From positions 1 to 64,000 of the forward strand of contig NZ_JACYVI010000003.1 of the NCBI RefSeq assembly GCF_014842265.1: a stretch of DNA of 64,000 nucleotides, read 5' to 3'. A program made the translations under genes and the position numbers. Source of the stretch: Pseudomonas sp. CFBP 13711. GTDB lineage: Bacteria > Pseudomonadota > Gammaproteobacteria > Pseudomonadales > Pseudomonadaceae. Below are positions 54,134-62,862 of this stretch, one piece after another (position 1 is the stretch's first letter; each line of letters starts with the position of its first letter). Below the pieces are notes generated by a model. That model worked only from the letters and a program-made list of their open reading frames with translations, made no database searches and was not told the origin of the DNA.

Positions 54134-54853
54134 ATGTGCACCGCGCCGCAGCCGATCGACAATCACTTGCTGGCTGCGCTGGCCGATGAAGAACTCAGTC
54201 GGCTGGCGCCGCACATGGAATGGGTGGTTCTGGTATTGGGCGAGGTGCTGTATGAGCCCGGGGACACCTTGCGTCATGTGTACTTTCCCACCGACTCGAT
54301 CGTGTCCCTGCTGCAGGTCACTGAAAGCGGCGCCTCGGCAGAGATCGCCGTGGTCGGCAACGAAGGGCTTGTCGGCATCGCGGTGTTCATGGGCGGCGAG
54401 AGCACGTCCAGCCGCGCCGTTGTTCAGAGCGCCGGGGGAGCGTTCCGGCTGGCCGGCCATAAACTCAAGGAAGAGTTCGATCGTCACGGCGACCTGTTGC
54501 TGCTCATGCTGCGCTACACCCAGGCCTTGATTGCGCAAATGTCACAGACCGGCTTGTGCAATCGGCACCATTCGATCGATCAGCAGTTGTGCCGCTGGTT
54601 GCTGTTGTCGCTGGATCGGCTGGCAGGCAATCAGCTGACCATGACCCAGGAACTCATGGCCAACATGCTGGGTGTTCGCAGAGAAGGCGTGACCGAGGCA
54701 GCGGGCAAACTGCAGCGCCAAGGCATCATCGAATACAGCCGGGGCCAGATCAAGGTCCTTGACCGCTCGCGACTGGAACAGTTGAGCTGCGAATGTTATT
54801 CAGTGGTGAAGGCCGAGTCCGACCGCTTGCTGAGCTACACCCCACAAACGTGA
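54134..54853 (+). CDS. Crp/Fnr-family transcription regulator
   Basis: 239 residues from the ATG at 54134 (GGAG eight bases upstream). A cyclic-nucleotide-binding-like domain (about 15-135, VVLVLGEVLYEPGDTLRHVYFPTDSIVSLL) is followed by a helix-turn-helix (about 180-235, LTMTQELMANMLGVRREGVTEAAGKLQRQGIIEYSRGQIKVLD). The Fnr-type cysteine cluster is absent, so it is not an iron-sulfur oxygen sensor. The frame upstream of 54134 overlaps ndvB and was rejected. The target is unknown. Confidence 0.9.
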   Translation: MCTAPQPIDNHLLAALADEELSRLAPHMEWVVLVLGEVLYEPGDTLRHVYFPTDSIVSLLQVTESGASAEIAVVGNEGLVGIAVFMGGESTSSRAVVQSAGGAFRLAGHKLKEEFDRHGDLLLLMLRYTQALIAQMSQTGLCNRHHSIDQQLCRWLLLSLDRLAGNQLTMTQELMANMLGVRREGVTEAAGKLQRQGIIEYSRGQIKVLDRSRLEQLSCECYSVVKAESDRLLSYTPQT

Positions 54854-54952
54854 GTGATCGGGTCATCATTAGGGTCTTGAAGGCTCGATACGGTGATTGC
54901 ACAGATCGGATAAAAACGGCCTCAGGAACTTCAGCATCCACGGGACCCTTTG

Positions 54953-55714
54953 ATGGCGATCAGATACATCCGCAGCCTGACCGGCAGAAGACGCACCCCC
55001 GCCGCTAACCGGCACCTTGGCTTCGCCCTGGCTTTTGTGGCCGGGGCCATCAATGCCGGGGGCTTTCTGGCGGTTCAGCAGTACACCTCACACATGACCG
55101 GGATCGTCTCGTCCATGGCCGACAACGCGGTGTTGGGTGCGTACGAACTGGTCGTGCGCGGCGGCAGCGCCCTGCTGTCCTTCATGGCAGGGGCGGCCTG
55201 TTCAGCCATCATGGTCAACTACTCCCGCCGCAAACGCCTGCACAGCGCGTTTGCGCTACCGCTGCTGTTAGAAGCTTTTTTGCTGATCTGCTTCGGCTTT
55301 CTGGGCGCCAGGCTGGCGGCGGTGGACGGATTGGTCGTGTCGCTGACCGTGATGCTGCTGTGCTTCATCATGGGCCTGCAAAATGCCCTCATCACCAAGG
55401 TTTCCAAAGCCGAAATCAGAACCACGCACATCACCGGCATCGTCACCGACATCGGCATTGAGCTGGGCAAACTCTGCTACTGGAATGGCGCCACCCCGCC
55501 CGGGCAGCCGCGAGTGCTCGCGAACCGTGCGCGCCTGAACATATTGACCGTCCTGGCCTTGAGCTTTTTCGCCGGCGGGGTGGCGGGTGCGTACGGGTTT
55601 AAACACGTCGGGTACATCGCGACCGTGCCGCTCTCGCTGGTCCTCGGAACGCTGGCCATTGTGCCTGCGCTGGACGATGTGCGGCGGTATGTCCGGCGTG
55701 CAGTGCGTGGGTGA
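54953..55714 (+). CDS. YoaK family (DUF1275) membrane protein
   Basis: 253 residues with about six membrane helices. It has the DUF1275 pattern: FVAGAINAGGFLAVQQYTSHMTGIVSSMADN and LQNALITKVSKAEIRTTHITGIVTDIGIELGK. Family members are small inner-membrane proteins of unknown function. The ATG at 54953 is preferred over the TTG one codon earlier. It stands alone, 99 bases after the Crp-like gene and convergent with the next gene. Confidence 0.87.
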   Translation: MAIRYIRSLTGRRRTPAANRHLGFALAFVAGAINAGGFLAVQQYTSHMTGIVSSMADNAVLGAYELVVRGGSALLSFMAGAACSAIMVNYSRRKRLHSAFALPLLLEAFLLICFGFLGARLAAVDGLVVSLTVMLLCFIMGLQNALITKVSKAEIRTTHITGIVTDIGIELGKLCYWNGATPPGQPRVLANRARLNILTVLALSFFAGGVAGAYGFKHVGYIATVPLSLVLGTLAIVPALDDVRRYVRRAVRG

Positions 55715-55841
55715 CCTGTCGGCAGACGTGCCCGTACAGGATCGACACGCCAAGCGAAGCAGCCGAACGGTTGCCAACCGCTTCTACAAGTGAGCACGCA
55801 CGTCATCCTGATCACAGAAAGCAGTGTCAGTCCCGCTGAAC

Positions 55842-56879
55842 CTACAGCGAGCTCACCTCCGGATTCAGCCGTTCCAGCACCTGCCTGCTATTGCCGCCGC
55901 CAAACAGACTCATCAGGTCCATGACCCGGACCGGGTCTTTGGGGTCGACGCTCAGCTGGATGCCGTCGTTTTTGCCTTTGAACAGTTTGACCATCAGCTC
56001 GCAGCCATCACTGAGCATCGGGGCTTTTTCCCGCATCCCGCTTTCACAACTTTTCTGCCAGTTATCGAGGCTTTTCTCGAACCAGGCCTGGCGCTGTTTG
56101 TCGGCACTGCCGGCAGTCGGGTCCAAGGGCGTGGCGTAGCGTTGTTCGAGCAATGCGCTGCGTTTGACCATGCCCTTGTCCTTGAAACTGACGTTCAATT
56201 CGCTTAATTCAGCTCGGGCGAATGCGGCTTGCACGCCTTGCGCTGCACCGCCGAGCAACCCGTAGACGGCCATCTCGCCGCCGCGCTGCAAGTCATTGAT
56301 CGTACGGTGAAGGTCCTTGACGTTATCCATGCGGTAGCTGGCACTGAAGGTGAACAGGTCTGGCATGTCCACAAAGGTCTCACCCGTAGCGCGGGTGGCG
56401 TCGTCATCCAGGTCCAGAAACAGCGTGAGGTCGAACGGTTTGAGCTCGTTGCGGCCGCTGCTTAATAACGGGCCAAAATTATTCATGCCCCTTGAGCCAC
56501 CGCCCATCCCCATCAGGCCGGCCATTCCGCCCAGGTCCTGCAGACTTTGCAGCGAGCTGCTGGAAGCCTGTATGCCGCTGGCTTCGATGCGCACACGACT
56601 CCGGCTGTCGTTGTTGATCAGGTCGGTCACGATGACTTTATCGGCGCGCAGACCGCCCGCCTTCCCCTCGCCAAACTCGACGCCCTTGATCACGACCTTG
56701 CCGCCAAAGGGCGAGGAGCTGACCGAGGCCCAACTGACAGTCCCATTGAGATGGTTGTCATACACAAAGTCATCGAGGCGCTTCTGGGCCTGTTTGCCTG
56801 CATAGGCACACAAGCCAAAGTAGCCCGCAGCGAGTATCGCCACAGCCGCAGCAGGGACAAGCAGTTTTTTCTGGATCAT
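55842..56879 (-). CDS. Membrane-anchored protein of unknown function
   Basis: 345 residues. An N-terminal helix (LLVPAAAVAILAAGYFGLCAYAG) anchors a large periplasmic domain. The segment WASVSSSPFGGKVVIKGVEFGEGKAGGLRADKVIVTDL resembles the repeated beta-strands of AsmA/DUF945-type periplasmic proteins, but the match is weak and no name is given. A Gly/Met-rich stretch (GGMAGLMGMGGGSRGM) lies in the middle. It overlaps the previous gene by four bases and is the third gene of a leftward operon. Confidence 0.72.
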   Translation of the reverse strand: MIQKKLLVPAAAVAILAAGYFGLCAYAGKQAQKRLDDFVYDNHLNGTVSWASVSSSPFGGKVVIKGVEFGEGKAGGLRADKVIVTDLINNDSRSRVRIEASGIQASSSSLQSLQDLGGMAGLMGMGGGSRGMNNFGPLLSSGRNELKPFDLTLFLDLDDDATRATGETFVDMPDLFTFSASYRMDNVKDLHRTINDLQRGGEMAVYGLLGGAAQGVQAAFARAELSELNVSFKDKGMVKRSALLEQRYATPLDPTAGSADKQRQAWFEKSLDNWQKSCESGMREKAPMLSDGCELMVKLFKGKNDGIQLSVDPKDPVRVMDLMSLFGGGNSRQVLERLNPEVSSL

Positions 56880-58789
56880 TGCACATCCCCCTGAATGTTC
56901 CGGTCAGGCCAGGCCTGTTTGAATACCTGGCGCGCCGCGTCGGGCGTCCAGCTGTCGTCGCCCAACTGCATGCGCATGATTTTCAGCGGATCACGTAAAT
57001 CGGTGCAGCCGTCTCCGGCGCAGGCTTGCAGGTAAGTCACCGCTACCAGGGTCAGCGGCAGGTCTTCGCTGTCTCGCTTGACCGGGTCCAGAGTGACCTC
57101 GCCTTTGGCCAGGAACCAGCCCTTCTCAGGCTTAAGGTTGGGGCCGACCACATCCAGTTGCGACTCATAGGGGTAATCGGTTTCCCAGCGTCCATCTGTC
57201 TTGCCGACGATGTGCACAATCTGGCTGTACTGCGCTTTGCCGCCGGCTACCAGCCGCGCATAGCCGCCCCCGGAAGTGGGCGCATAGCTGACGTCGGTCA
57301 GCAGGCGAGACTGGATGTATTTAGCGTCGCTGCTTTCGGTTTTCAGCTGGGCAAACTGCTGGAGCTGGGTCTGGGCCTGGTAGCCGGCCTGCTCAAGTTT
57401 TCTCTGCTCTTCGTACTGGCGCTGACGGTCCGCAGCGCGTTGTTGCTCAGCGACCTGCGCTTCATGCATAAACAGGTAGTTGTTGGCGTTTTGCGGGTTG
57501 AACTGCCAGCTTTTGGTGCCCCAGTTCCGGTTGATATTGGATTCATACAGCCAGCTGTCGCGGTCATTCTTCACAAGGCCCTGCGGCACGTCTCGAACGG
57601 CGATGAAGTTGACGTTCGGGGTTTTCGGCTGGACCTGGTCCAGAGCGCTCAGGGCGGTGAACACCGTGGTTTTAATGGTTTCAAGCTGGCGGAAAAGCTC
57701 CTGGTTTTCGGTCACGGCCACCAGCGCCGGACTGCGGGTATCCCAATAGCCACTCCAGCTGTAAGACGCTCGCAGCAAGTAATGGATGCCGCTGGCCGGG
57801 TCACTGGAGAGCAGCATCAGGGCGTTTTTCTGGTTATCAAAGCCTACGATAGGAAGCTGCGGCGCTTGTTTGTTGAACGGGATGCCTCGATGAAAACTGC
57901 CTTCGTATTCCTTCAGCTTCACCCCGTCTGCCCGTAGCACCACCACTGCCCCCTCACCCGCAGCGTAGCCATCGGAACCGCAGGTAACACCGGTGGATTT
58001 TGCATTCACGAAGCGGGTGTCACCGTCTGGCTTGTAGGTGGTACGAAACAGGCAACCGTTCTGGTCTTTGAGTTCCAGGAAAAAGGTGGCAGCCTTGATC
58101 GCGTCGGCCTCGGACGGTGGCGTCCAGCCGGATACCGCAAAAGCCGGCGTCACGGGAGTGATCGTTTTGGGCACAGGGGACGGCGGAACCGGTGCCGACT
58201 CAGACGCTTGTGGAACTGCGGCAGCGGGCACAGGCGGTGGGACTGGATCTGCAGCCACAACGGGTGCAGGAGCCGGGGATGGAACTCGATCTTCCGTCAC
58301 AGCCGGTGCAGGAACTGGCGGCTGGACTGGGGCCGTAGCTGCAACGGGTGCAGGAACGGGCGGCACCGGGGCCGGGTTTGGCTCGGAGACAGGCGCAGCG
58401 GCAACCTTGGCTGCCGGCACGGCCAGCATGTCAGCCACGACGACATGGCTGGACCATTCCTCCGCCTTGGCAGCCACCCCAATGGCAACGATCTGGCCTT
58501 GGGCGTTGTAGCTTTTCCAGTTCACCGTGGCAGCACTCGGGCACTGGCTGGCGAGCAGGCCGCCGAGTTTGGGCAGCAGGCGCGCGATGGCATCGTTGTC
58601 CGGCTTGCCGGCGAAGGCAAAACGCAGCGCCAGCGGATTCGTGCACCACGGCTGATTGTCGGCATGGTCCACGAAGACTTCGACGTTCTCGCCTTTGGAA
58701 AAGGCCAGCCGGTAGGCAGCAGCATGGGCATTCGGGCACACGGCAAGCGCCAACAGGGTCAGTGGCAACAGTTTGCTTACGCTGTTCAT
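56876..58789 (-). CDS. Large exported protein with Pro/Ala-rich linker, function unknown
   Basis: 637 residues from the ATG at 58789, which overlaps the preceding stop by one base. A signal peptide (LLPLTLLALAVCPNAHA) is followed by a small N-terminal domain (about 25-125), a Pro/Ala/Val-rich linker (about 130-210), and a C-terminal region with a coiled-coil-like EQQRAADRQRQYEEQRKLEQAGYQAQTQLQQF segment near 470. No family is recognised. It is probably periplasmic or outer-membrane associated and works with its two operon partners. Confidence 0.72.
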   Translation of the reverse strand: MNSVSKLLPLTLLALAVCPNAHAAAYRLAFSKGENVEVFVDHADNQPWCTNPLALRFAFAGKPDNDAIARLLPKLGGLLASQCPSAATVNWKSYNAQGQIVAIGVAAKAEEWSSHVVVADMLAVPAAKVAAAPVSEPNPAPVPPVPAPVAATAPVQPPVPAPAVTEDRVPSPAPAPVVAADPVPPPVPAAAVPQASESAPVPPSPVPKTITPVTPAFAVSGWTPPSEADAIKAATFFLELKDQNGCLFRTTYKPDGDTRFVNAKSTGVTCGSDGYAAGEGAVVVLRADGVKLKEYEGSFHRGIPFNKQAPQLPIVGFDNQKNALMLLSSDPASGIHYLLRASYSWSGYWDTRSPALVAVTENQELFRQLETIKTTVFTALSALDQVQPKTPNVNFIAVRDVPQGLVKNDRDSWLYESNINRNWGTKSWQFNPQNANNYLFMHEAQVAEQQRAADRQRQYEEQRKLEQAGYQAQTQLQQFAQLKTESSDAKYIQSRLLTDVSYAPTSGGGYARLVAGGKAQYSQIVHIVGKTDGRWETDYPYESQLDVVGPNLKPEKGWFLAKGEVTLDPVKRDSEDLPLTLVAVTYLQACAGDGCTDLRDPLKIMRMQLGDDSWTPDAARQVFKQAWPDRNIQGDVQ

Positions 58790-59682
58790 CAAATCAGTTC
58801 CCAAGCGCCGTCACCCGCCTGGCAGGCCTTGACGGTTTGCTTCTCAGCCTGACTGTCCTTGGCTTTCACGTCGTAGGTAATCGTGCGGCAGGTGGTTTGT
58901 GCGGTCAGTTTGTCTTCCACCGGTTTGGCGTCGATGGCGTCAAGGTCCACGCCCTGTTTCGCAGCGCTGGCAACGTCGAGGTGGTCCAGGTCAGTGGCGT
59001 TGTCGGCGGAGCCTTGTGTGGCAGCACTGCTGGCAACCGCAATGGGTTTGGGTGCAACGGCCTCCACCAGTGGGGCATACACATAGCCTACGGTGACGCC
59101 ACGGCGGCCGACCATGATCCAGTCATTGTGGGTGCGGCCCAAGGCGGTGAACGTCGAACTCGGGGGTAACCCACCCACTTTGTCGGCACTGCTGTCCGGG
59201 GCGCTGCGCAAGTTGGCCGACTTGATGGTGCGGTAAGGTTTATTGATGACGGTCATGTCGGTGACCGGCTGAATCTTCGGCAGGCGCTTTACCGCCACCT
59301 GCCGCGACTGCGTTTCGGTACTCACCGGGGTGATCTGCGCGCTGCTGCCGCTGTGATTGGACTGCCAGGTAGCGGCCTGGCCGTCCTGGTTTCTGTTGAG
59401 GACTTGCTGGGTTTGTGCAGCGAGGGCGAGACGGTCGGTTTCATCCATTTTCGCGCCGATGGTTTTGCCCAGCAATGCGCCAGCCAGGCCGCCGATCAAC
59501 ATCGCTGCGGTTCGCCCGCCTCCGCCGCCGATGCGGCTGCCGATCAGCACACCAGCGGCGCCGCCGATTACGGTGCCAATGTTTTCCTTGTTAGCCCAGT
59601 CGGGACCCGACGTGGCGCAACCGGATGAAAAACCAATGCTCAACACGAGCAACGCAGCAGTGGCCTTTTTTGCCAAACCCAT
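58789..59682 (-). CDS. Glycine-zipper / SH3-domain lipoprotein
   Basis: 297 residues. The signal peptide ends SIGFSSGC, a lipobox. Two glycine-zipper segments (IGTVIGGAAGVLIGSRIGGGGGRTAAMLIGGLAGALLGKTIGA) follow, then a bacterial SH3-like domain (about 145-210, YRTIKSANLRSAPDSSADKVGGLPPSSTFTALGRTHNDWIMV). It is thus an outer-membrane lipoprotein with a peptidoglycan-directed domain. It is the first gene of the three-gene leftward envelope operon and is divergent from dmeR. Confidence 0.85.
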   Translation of the reverse strand: MGLAKKATAALLVLSIGFSSGCATSGPDWANKENIGTVIGGAAGVLIGSRIGGGGGRTAAMLIGGLAGALLGKTIGAKMDETDRLALAAQTQQVLNRNQDGQAATWQSNHSGSSAQITPVSTETQSRQVAVKRLPKIQPVTDMTVINKPYRTIKSANLRSAPDSSADKVGGLPPSSTFTALGRTHNDWIMVGRRGVTVGYVYAPLVEAVAPKPIAVASSAATQGSADNATDLDHLDVASAAKQGVDLDAIDAKPVEDKLTAQTTCRTITYDVKAKDSQAEKQTVKACQAGDGAWELI

Positions 59683-59893
59683 CGCACAGTCCTCTGAGGT
59701 GAAGGAGAGATATGCAGGGATGAGTTAGCACGGTGAAATCGTTGATCGGCCTTCATCCCTGAAGAAGTGCGCGGATTACACACAAATTCCAAAAGAGTCA
59801 CAACCGTTTTTATGGCTGACAGTCGGTTCGGGGGAAGAACAGCGGGCTGCGACTGGAGCAACAGCCAGCCAACGCTCCGTTTCCAAACGAGCC

Positions 59894-59923
59894 TTGCATA
59901 GGGATAGGGAGTACCCCTATGCT
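59894..59923 (+). promoter_or_regulatory. dmeR promoter with embedded operator
   Basis: A -35-like TTGCAT (59894-59899) and -10-like TATGCT (59918-59923) are 18 bases apart. Within and across them lies an inverted repeat GCATAGGG (59896-59903) / CCCTATGC (59915-59922), with an inner ATAGGG/CCCTAT pair. G/C-tract inverted repeats of this sort are bound by RcnR/CsoR-family repressors. A second G-tract (GGGGGTATCC) lies just before the ATG at about 59940. Confidence 0.6.
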
Positions 59924-59950
59924 GCATTCCGTCCAGGCAGGGGGTATCCG

Positions 59951-60226
59951 ATGGGTCATATCGCAGCAAACAAAAACGATCTTCTCAAGCGTGTTAAGCG
60001 CATCGCCGGACAACTCCAGGCCGTCGAACGGGCATTGGAGTCGGATCTCGACTGCGCCAGGACACTGCACCTTGTCGCCGCCACTAGGGGGGCCATCAAC
60101 GGCTTGATGGAGGAGATCATTGAAGACCACGCCCGCGCGCATATTGCGGATCCGGGTCTCAGCGAAGCCGAGCGCAGCAAAGGTGTCGAAGAGCTTCTTG
60201 AAGCCATTCGTCGTTATTCCAAGTGA
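59951..60226 (+). CDS. dmeR: Ni/Co-responsive repressor DmeR (RcnR/CsoR family)
   Basis: 91 residues of the DUF156 family. From the ATG at 59951 the four metal ligands of E. coli RcnR are present at the same numbers: H3, C35, H60 and H64. It therefore should sense nickel or cobalt, not copper or formaldehyde. The gene adjoins a CDF exporter, as in dmeRF loci of rhizobia and agrobacteria. Upstream in-frame codons from 59894 fall in the promoter. It should repress its own operon until metal binds. Confidence 0.9.
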   Translation: MGHIAANKNDLLKRVKRIAGQLQAVERALESDLDCARTLHLVAATRGAINGLMEEIIEDHARAHIADPGLSEAERSKGVEELLEAIRRYSK

Positions 60227-60246
60227 ACACATCTCGGCGGTCACTC

Positions 60247-61179
60247 ATGAACAGCAGCATCAACTACGCACACGACCACGTGTTCCTCGGCTCAGCCCAC
60301 GATGAGAATGCCAGGCGCACACTGTGGGTGGTGGCCCTGACGGTTGTGATGATGGTGGGTGAAATCGCCGCCGGGTATGTCACGGGCTCGATGGCGTTGC
60401 TGGCCGATGGTTTTCACATGGCCACCCATGCCGGTGCATTGGGCATCGCCGCGGCCGCCTATGGGTATGCCAAGCGCAACGCGTCCAGCAAGCGTTACAG
60501 CTTCGGCACAGGAAAGGTTGGAGATCTGGGCGGGTTCGCGTCGGCGCTGATCCTCGGTATGGTTTCCCTGGGGATCGGCATCGAGTCTGTCATGCGCCTC
60601 TTGCAGCCAACGGACGTTCAGTTCGGCACCGCTACCCTCATCGCGATTGCCGGGTTGATGGTCAACATCGTTAGCGCCCTGTTGCTGGGCGACGGGCACA
60701 GTCACGGACACGATCATGACCATCATCATGATGATCACGGCCATAACCATGCCCATCATGGCAACGACAACAATTTGAAATCGGCCTATGTCCACGTCCT
60801 CGCAGACGCGCTGACTTCAGTGCTGGCCATCGCTGCCCTGCTCGCCGGTCGCTACCTGGGCTGGGTGTGGCTGGACCCGGCCATGGGCATCGTCGGCGCC
60901 ATCGTTATCGCGCGGTGGGCATGGACCTTGATGAAAGTCACCGCAGGCGTGTTGCTCGATCAGACTGACGCGCACGTTGCCGAGGAGATCCGCCAGCGGG
61001 TTGAAGAACCGGGGGATGCCACCATCACCGACTTGCACGTGTGGCGGGTTGGACCCCAAGCCCATGCGGCCATCGTCAGCGTCCTCGGCGCGGCCACTGC
61101 GAACGCCGACACCATTCGAGAACGCCTCCAGCCGGTCCATGAAGTCAGGCACCTGACGGTCGAATTTCGACCGGGCTGA
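60247..61179 (+). CDS. dmeF: Cation diffusion facilitator DmeF (Ni/Co exporter)
   Basis: 310 residues from the ATG at 60247; a GTG at 60223 overlapping the dmeR stop is an alternative. Six membrane helices carry the CDF transport site: D54, H57 and H61 in helix 2 (ADGFHMATH) and H183 with D187 in helix 5 (HVLAD). A His-rich loop of about twenty residues (151-171) between helices 4 and 5 is typical of DmeF. A C-terminal cytoplasmic domain follows. It exports divalent metal in exchange for protons. Confidence 0.9.
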   Translation: MNSSINYAHDHVFLGSAHDENARRTLWVVALTVVMMVGEIAAGYVTGSMALLADGFHMATHAGALGIAAAAYGYAKRNASSKRYSFGTGKVGDLGGFASALILGMVSLGIGIESVMRLLQPTDVQFGTATLIAIAGLMVNIVSALLLGDGHSHGHDHDHHHDDHGHNHAHHGNDNNLKSAYVHVLADALTSVLAIAALLAGRYLGWVWLDPAMGIVGAIVIARWAWTLMKVTAGVLLDQTDAHVAEEIRQRVEEPGDATITDLHVWRVGPQAHAAIVSVLGAATANADTIRERLQPVHEVRHLTVEFRPG

Positions 61180-61215
61180 TTGAGCACCTCTGCCCCTCAT
61201 CAAAAGGAAATTGCG

Positions 61216-61572
61216 ATGCCACCCGGCAAACGTGAACAGGCGCGAATCGAACGTCGGTTAATTGCGACGCTGACCGACGCGTGCGAAACCGCAAAAGGTG
61301 AAATCAAAGGCTTCACCTGGCTGACCCACCTTGCTGACCTGGAGGCGTTGGCTGAAACCCTGAAGGTGATCTGGGTGTTCGAAACGCTCGCGGACAGCAA
61401 GCTCGCTCAGGTTGAAGCGAAGGCTCGCCTTTTTGAGCTGACGGCCATTGCGTTGAATGAAGCCGGCATTGCTCTGAAGCTGTCAGATCGCAATGTCCGC
61501 TTTGACTCTGAGGAAGAATGCCAGCGCAGTCACAGTGGCAACTGGCAGAAGCGACTGGCTAAGGATCACTGA
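61216..61572 (+). CDS. Conserved hypothetical protein, 118 residues
   Basis: From the ATG at 61216 (AAAGGA nine bases upstream) it encodes a soluble protein with FTWLTHLADLEALAETLKVIWVFETLADSKLAQVE and a C-terminal RFDSEEECQRSHSGNWQKRL. It resembles short proteins seen in other Pseudomonas genomes, but no function is known to me. The stop is two bases before the next start, so it forms a pair with the DUF1289 gene. Confidence 0.75.
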   Translation: MPPGKREQARIERRLIATLTDACETAKGEIKGFTWLTHLADLEALAETLKVIWVFETLADSKLAQVEAKARLFELTAIALNEAGIALKLSDRNVRFDSEEECQRSHSGNWQKRLAKDH

Positions 61573-61574
61573 CG

Positions 61575-61745
61575 ATGGCGAAGGAAATCGAAAATCCGTG
61601 CATCGCTGTGTGCCAGCTCAGGGGTGATCTGTGTGTGAGTTGTGGCCGGACCAAGGAAGACATCAGAAAGTGGAAACGCATGAAGCGCCCTGAAAAGATG
61701 GCGGCCGTGCTAAGAGCGAGCGCGCGTTTGAAAGCGTTGAAATAG
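61575..61745 (+). CDS. DUF1289 zinc-binding small protein
   Basis: 56 residues, MAKEIENPCIAVCQLRG at the start. Four cysteines in the order NPCIAVC...LCVSCGR followed by W (RKWKRM) are the DUF1289 signature and probably bind one zinc or iron. It starts two bases after the previous stop. The family role is unclear. Confidence 0.85.
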   Translation: MAKEIENPCIAVCQLRGDLCVSCGRTKEDIRKWKRMKRPEKMAAVLRASARLKALK

Positions 61746-61963
61746 GCATGGGGAGGGTCGTTCCTCCTGAATGGCCGCCGTGGGTCCAGCGTGCAAGTAG
61801 CTGGGCCATGAACGGCCCATCAAAAGGTTTTACCCTGGAGCAAGCCAACAAAATCAGGCGTCCTGCAGAATCAGGCCATCGCCCTTCTCCGCCACCGGCG
61901 ATGCCTGGGAGCGATGACCCTGATGGCCCCAGACCGAGGCGCTCCATACCGGTTGCTGAGGTC
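61746..61963. other. Intergenic region between convergent genes
   Basis: No gene is seen. A short hairpin TGGGCC-N6-GGCCCA lies at 61802-61819 but has no T-run after it on either strand. Nothing else stands out. Confidence 0.5.
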
Positions 61964-62845
61964 TCAACGATTCGACCAGCCCTCCACGGTGCGCACCAGA
62001 TCGGTGAGGTCACGTCCGCCGCCGTCCTGTTGCGCGGCTACGTTCCACAGTTGACGCGCCGCGTTGCCCAGCCACATCGGCACGCCCAGCGCCTGGCATT
62101 CCTCGACGGCCAATCCGATGTCCTTGCACACGCTTGAAATCGGGAAGCCAAAGTCGAACGTACCGGGCAGGACGTGTTTGGGAAATTTGTCCATCGTCGC
62201 GCCGTTCTTGCCGCTGCCCGCGTTGATCACCGCCATCATGACTTCGGGGTCCAGCCCGCCTTTCACGCCTGCGACGAAGGCTTCGCTGGTGATGGCGAAC
62301 GCGGTGGTCGAGAGCATGTTGTTGAGCAGCTTGAGCAACTGCCCCTGCCCGGGCTGTTCGCCAACGATGAACACCTTGCCGAACACGTCGAACAACGCAC
62401 GCACTCGCTCGACTGCCGCCGGTTTGCCCGCCACCATCAGCGCCAGCGTGCCCTTTTCTGCGCCCGCTGCGCCGCCGCTGACAGGCGCGTCAACGGTGTC
62501 GATGCCTTTCGCCGACAGCCCTTGGGCGACTTCCTGCTCGGCCCGGGAACCGACGGTGGAAAGGTCCACCAGAATGCGCACCCTGTTGCCCTCGACGATC
62601 CCGTCCGCGCCCAGCGCCACGGCTTTGAAAATGGCCGGACTCGGCAGGCTGGTGAAGACGATTTCGGCGCTGTCGGCCACTTCCCGTACGCCGCCCGCGA
62701 CTCGCGCACCCAACGCGCCGAGTTCATCCAGCGCGCCTTGATCCTTGTCGTAGATGACCAGCGAGTGGCCCTGCTCCAGAAGCCGGCGCGCCATCGGCCG
62801 ACCCATGACGCCGACGCCGATGAAGCCCAGTAGGTGATTGCTCAT
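61964..62845 (-). CDS. 3-hydroxyisobutyrate dehydrogenase family reductase
   Basis: 293 residues from the ATG at 62845. The dinucleotide-binding motif GFIGVGVMGRPMA is at 7-19, the substrate loop DAPVSGGAAGAEKGTL at 119-134, and the catalytic lysine K172 with N176 (KLLNN). Members reduce or oxidise beta-hydroxyacids (3-hydroxyisobutyrate, tartronate semialdehyde). It lies 17 bases after an MmgE/PrpD gene, so the true substrate may be a product of that pathway. The frame upstream of 62845 overlaps that gene. Confidence 0.88.
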   Translation of the reverse strand: MSNHLLGFIGVGVMGRPMARRLLEQGHSLVIYDKDQGALDELGALGARVAGGVREVADSAEIVFTSLPSPAIFKAVALGADGIVEGNRVRILVDLSTVGSRAEQEVAQGLSAKGIDTVDAPVSGGAAGAEKGTLALMVAGKPAAVERVRALFDVFGKVFIVGEQPGQGQLLKLLNNMLSTTAFAITSEAFVAGVKGGLDPEVMMAVINAGSGKNGATMDKFPKHVLPGTFDFGFPISSVCKDIGLAVEECQALGVPMWLGNAARQLWNVAAQQDGGGRDLTDLVRTVEGWSNR

Positions 62846-62862
62846 GATGGATTTCCTGCCTG

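Noticed and set aside
61802..61819. Hairpin between convergent genes as a terminator
   Set aside because: Short stem with no T-run on either strand.
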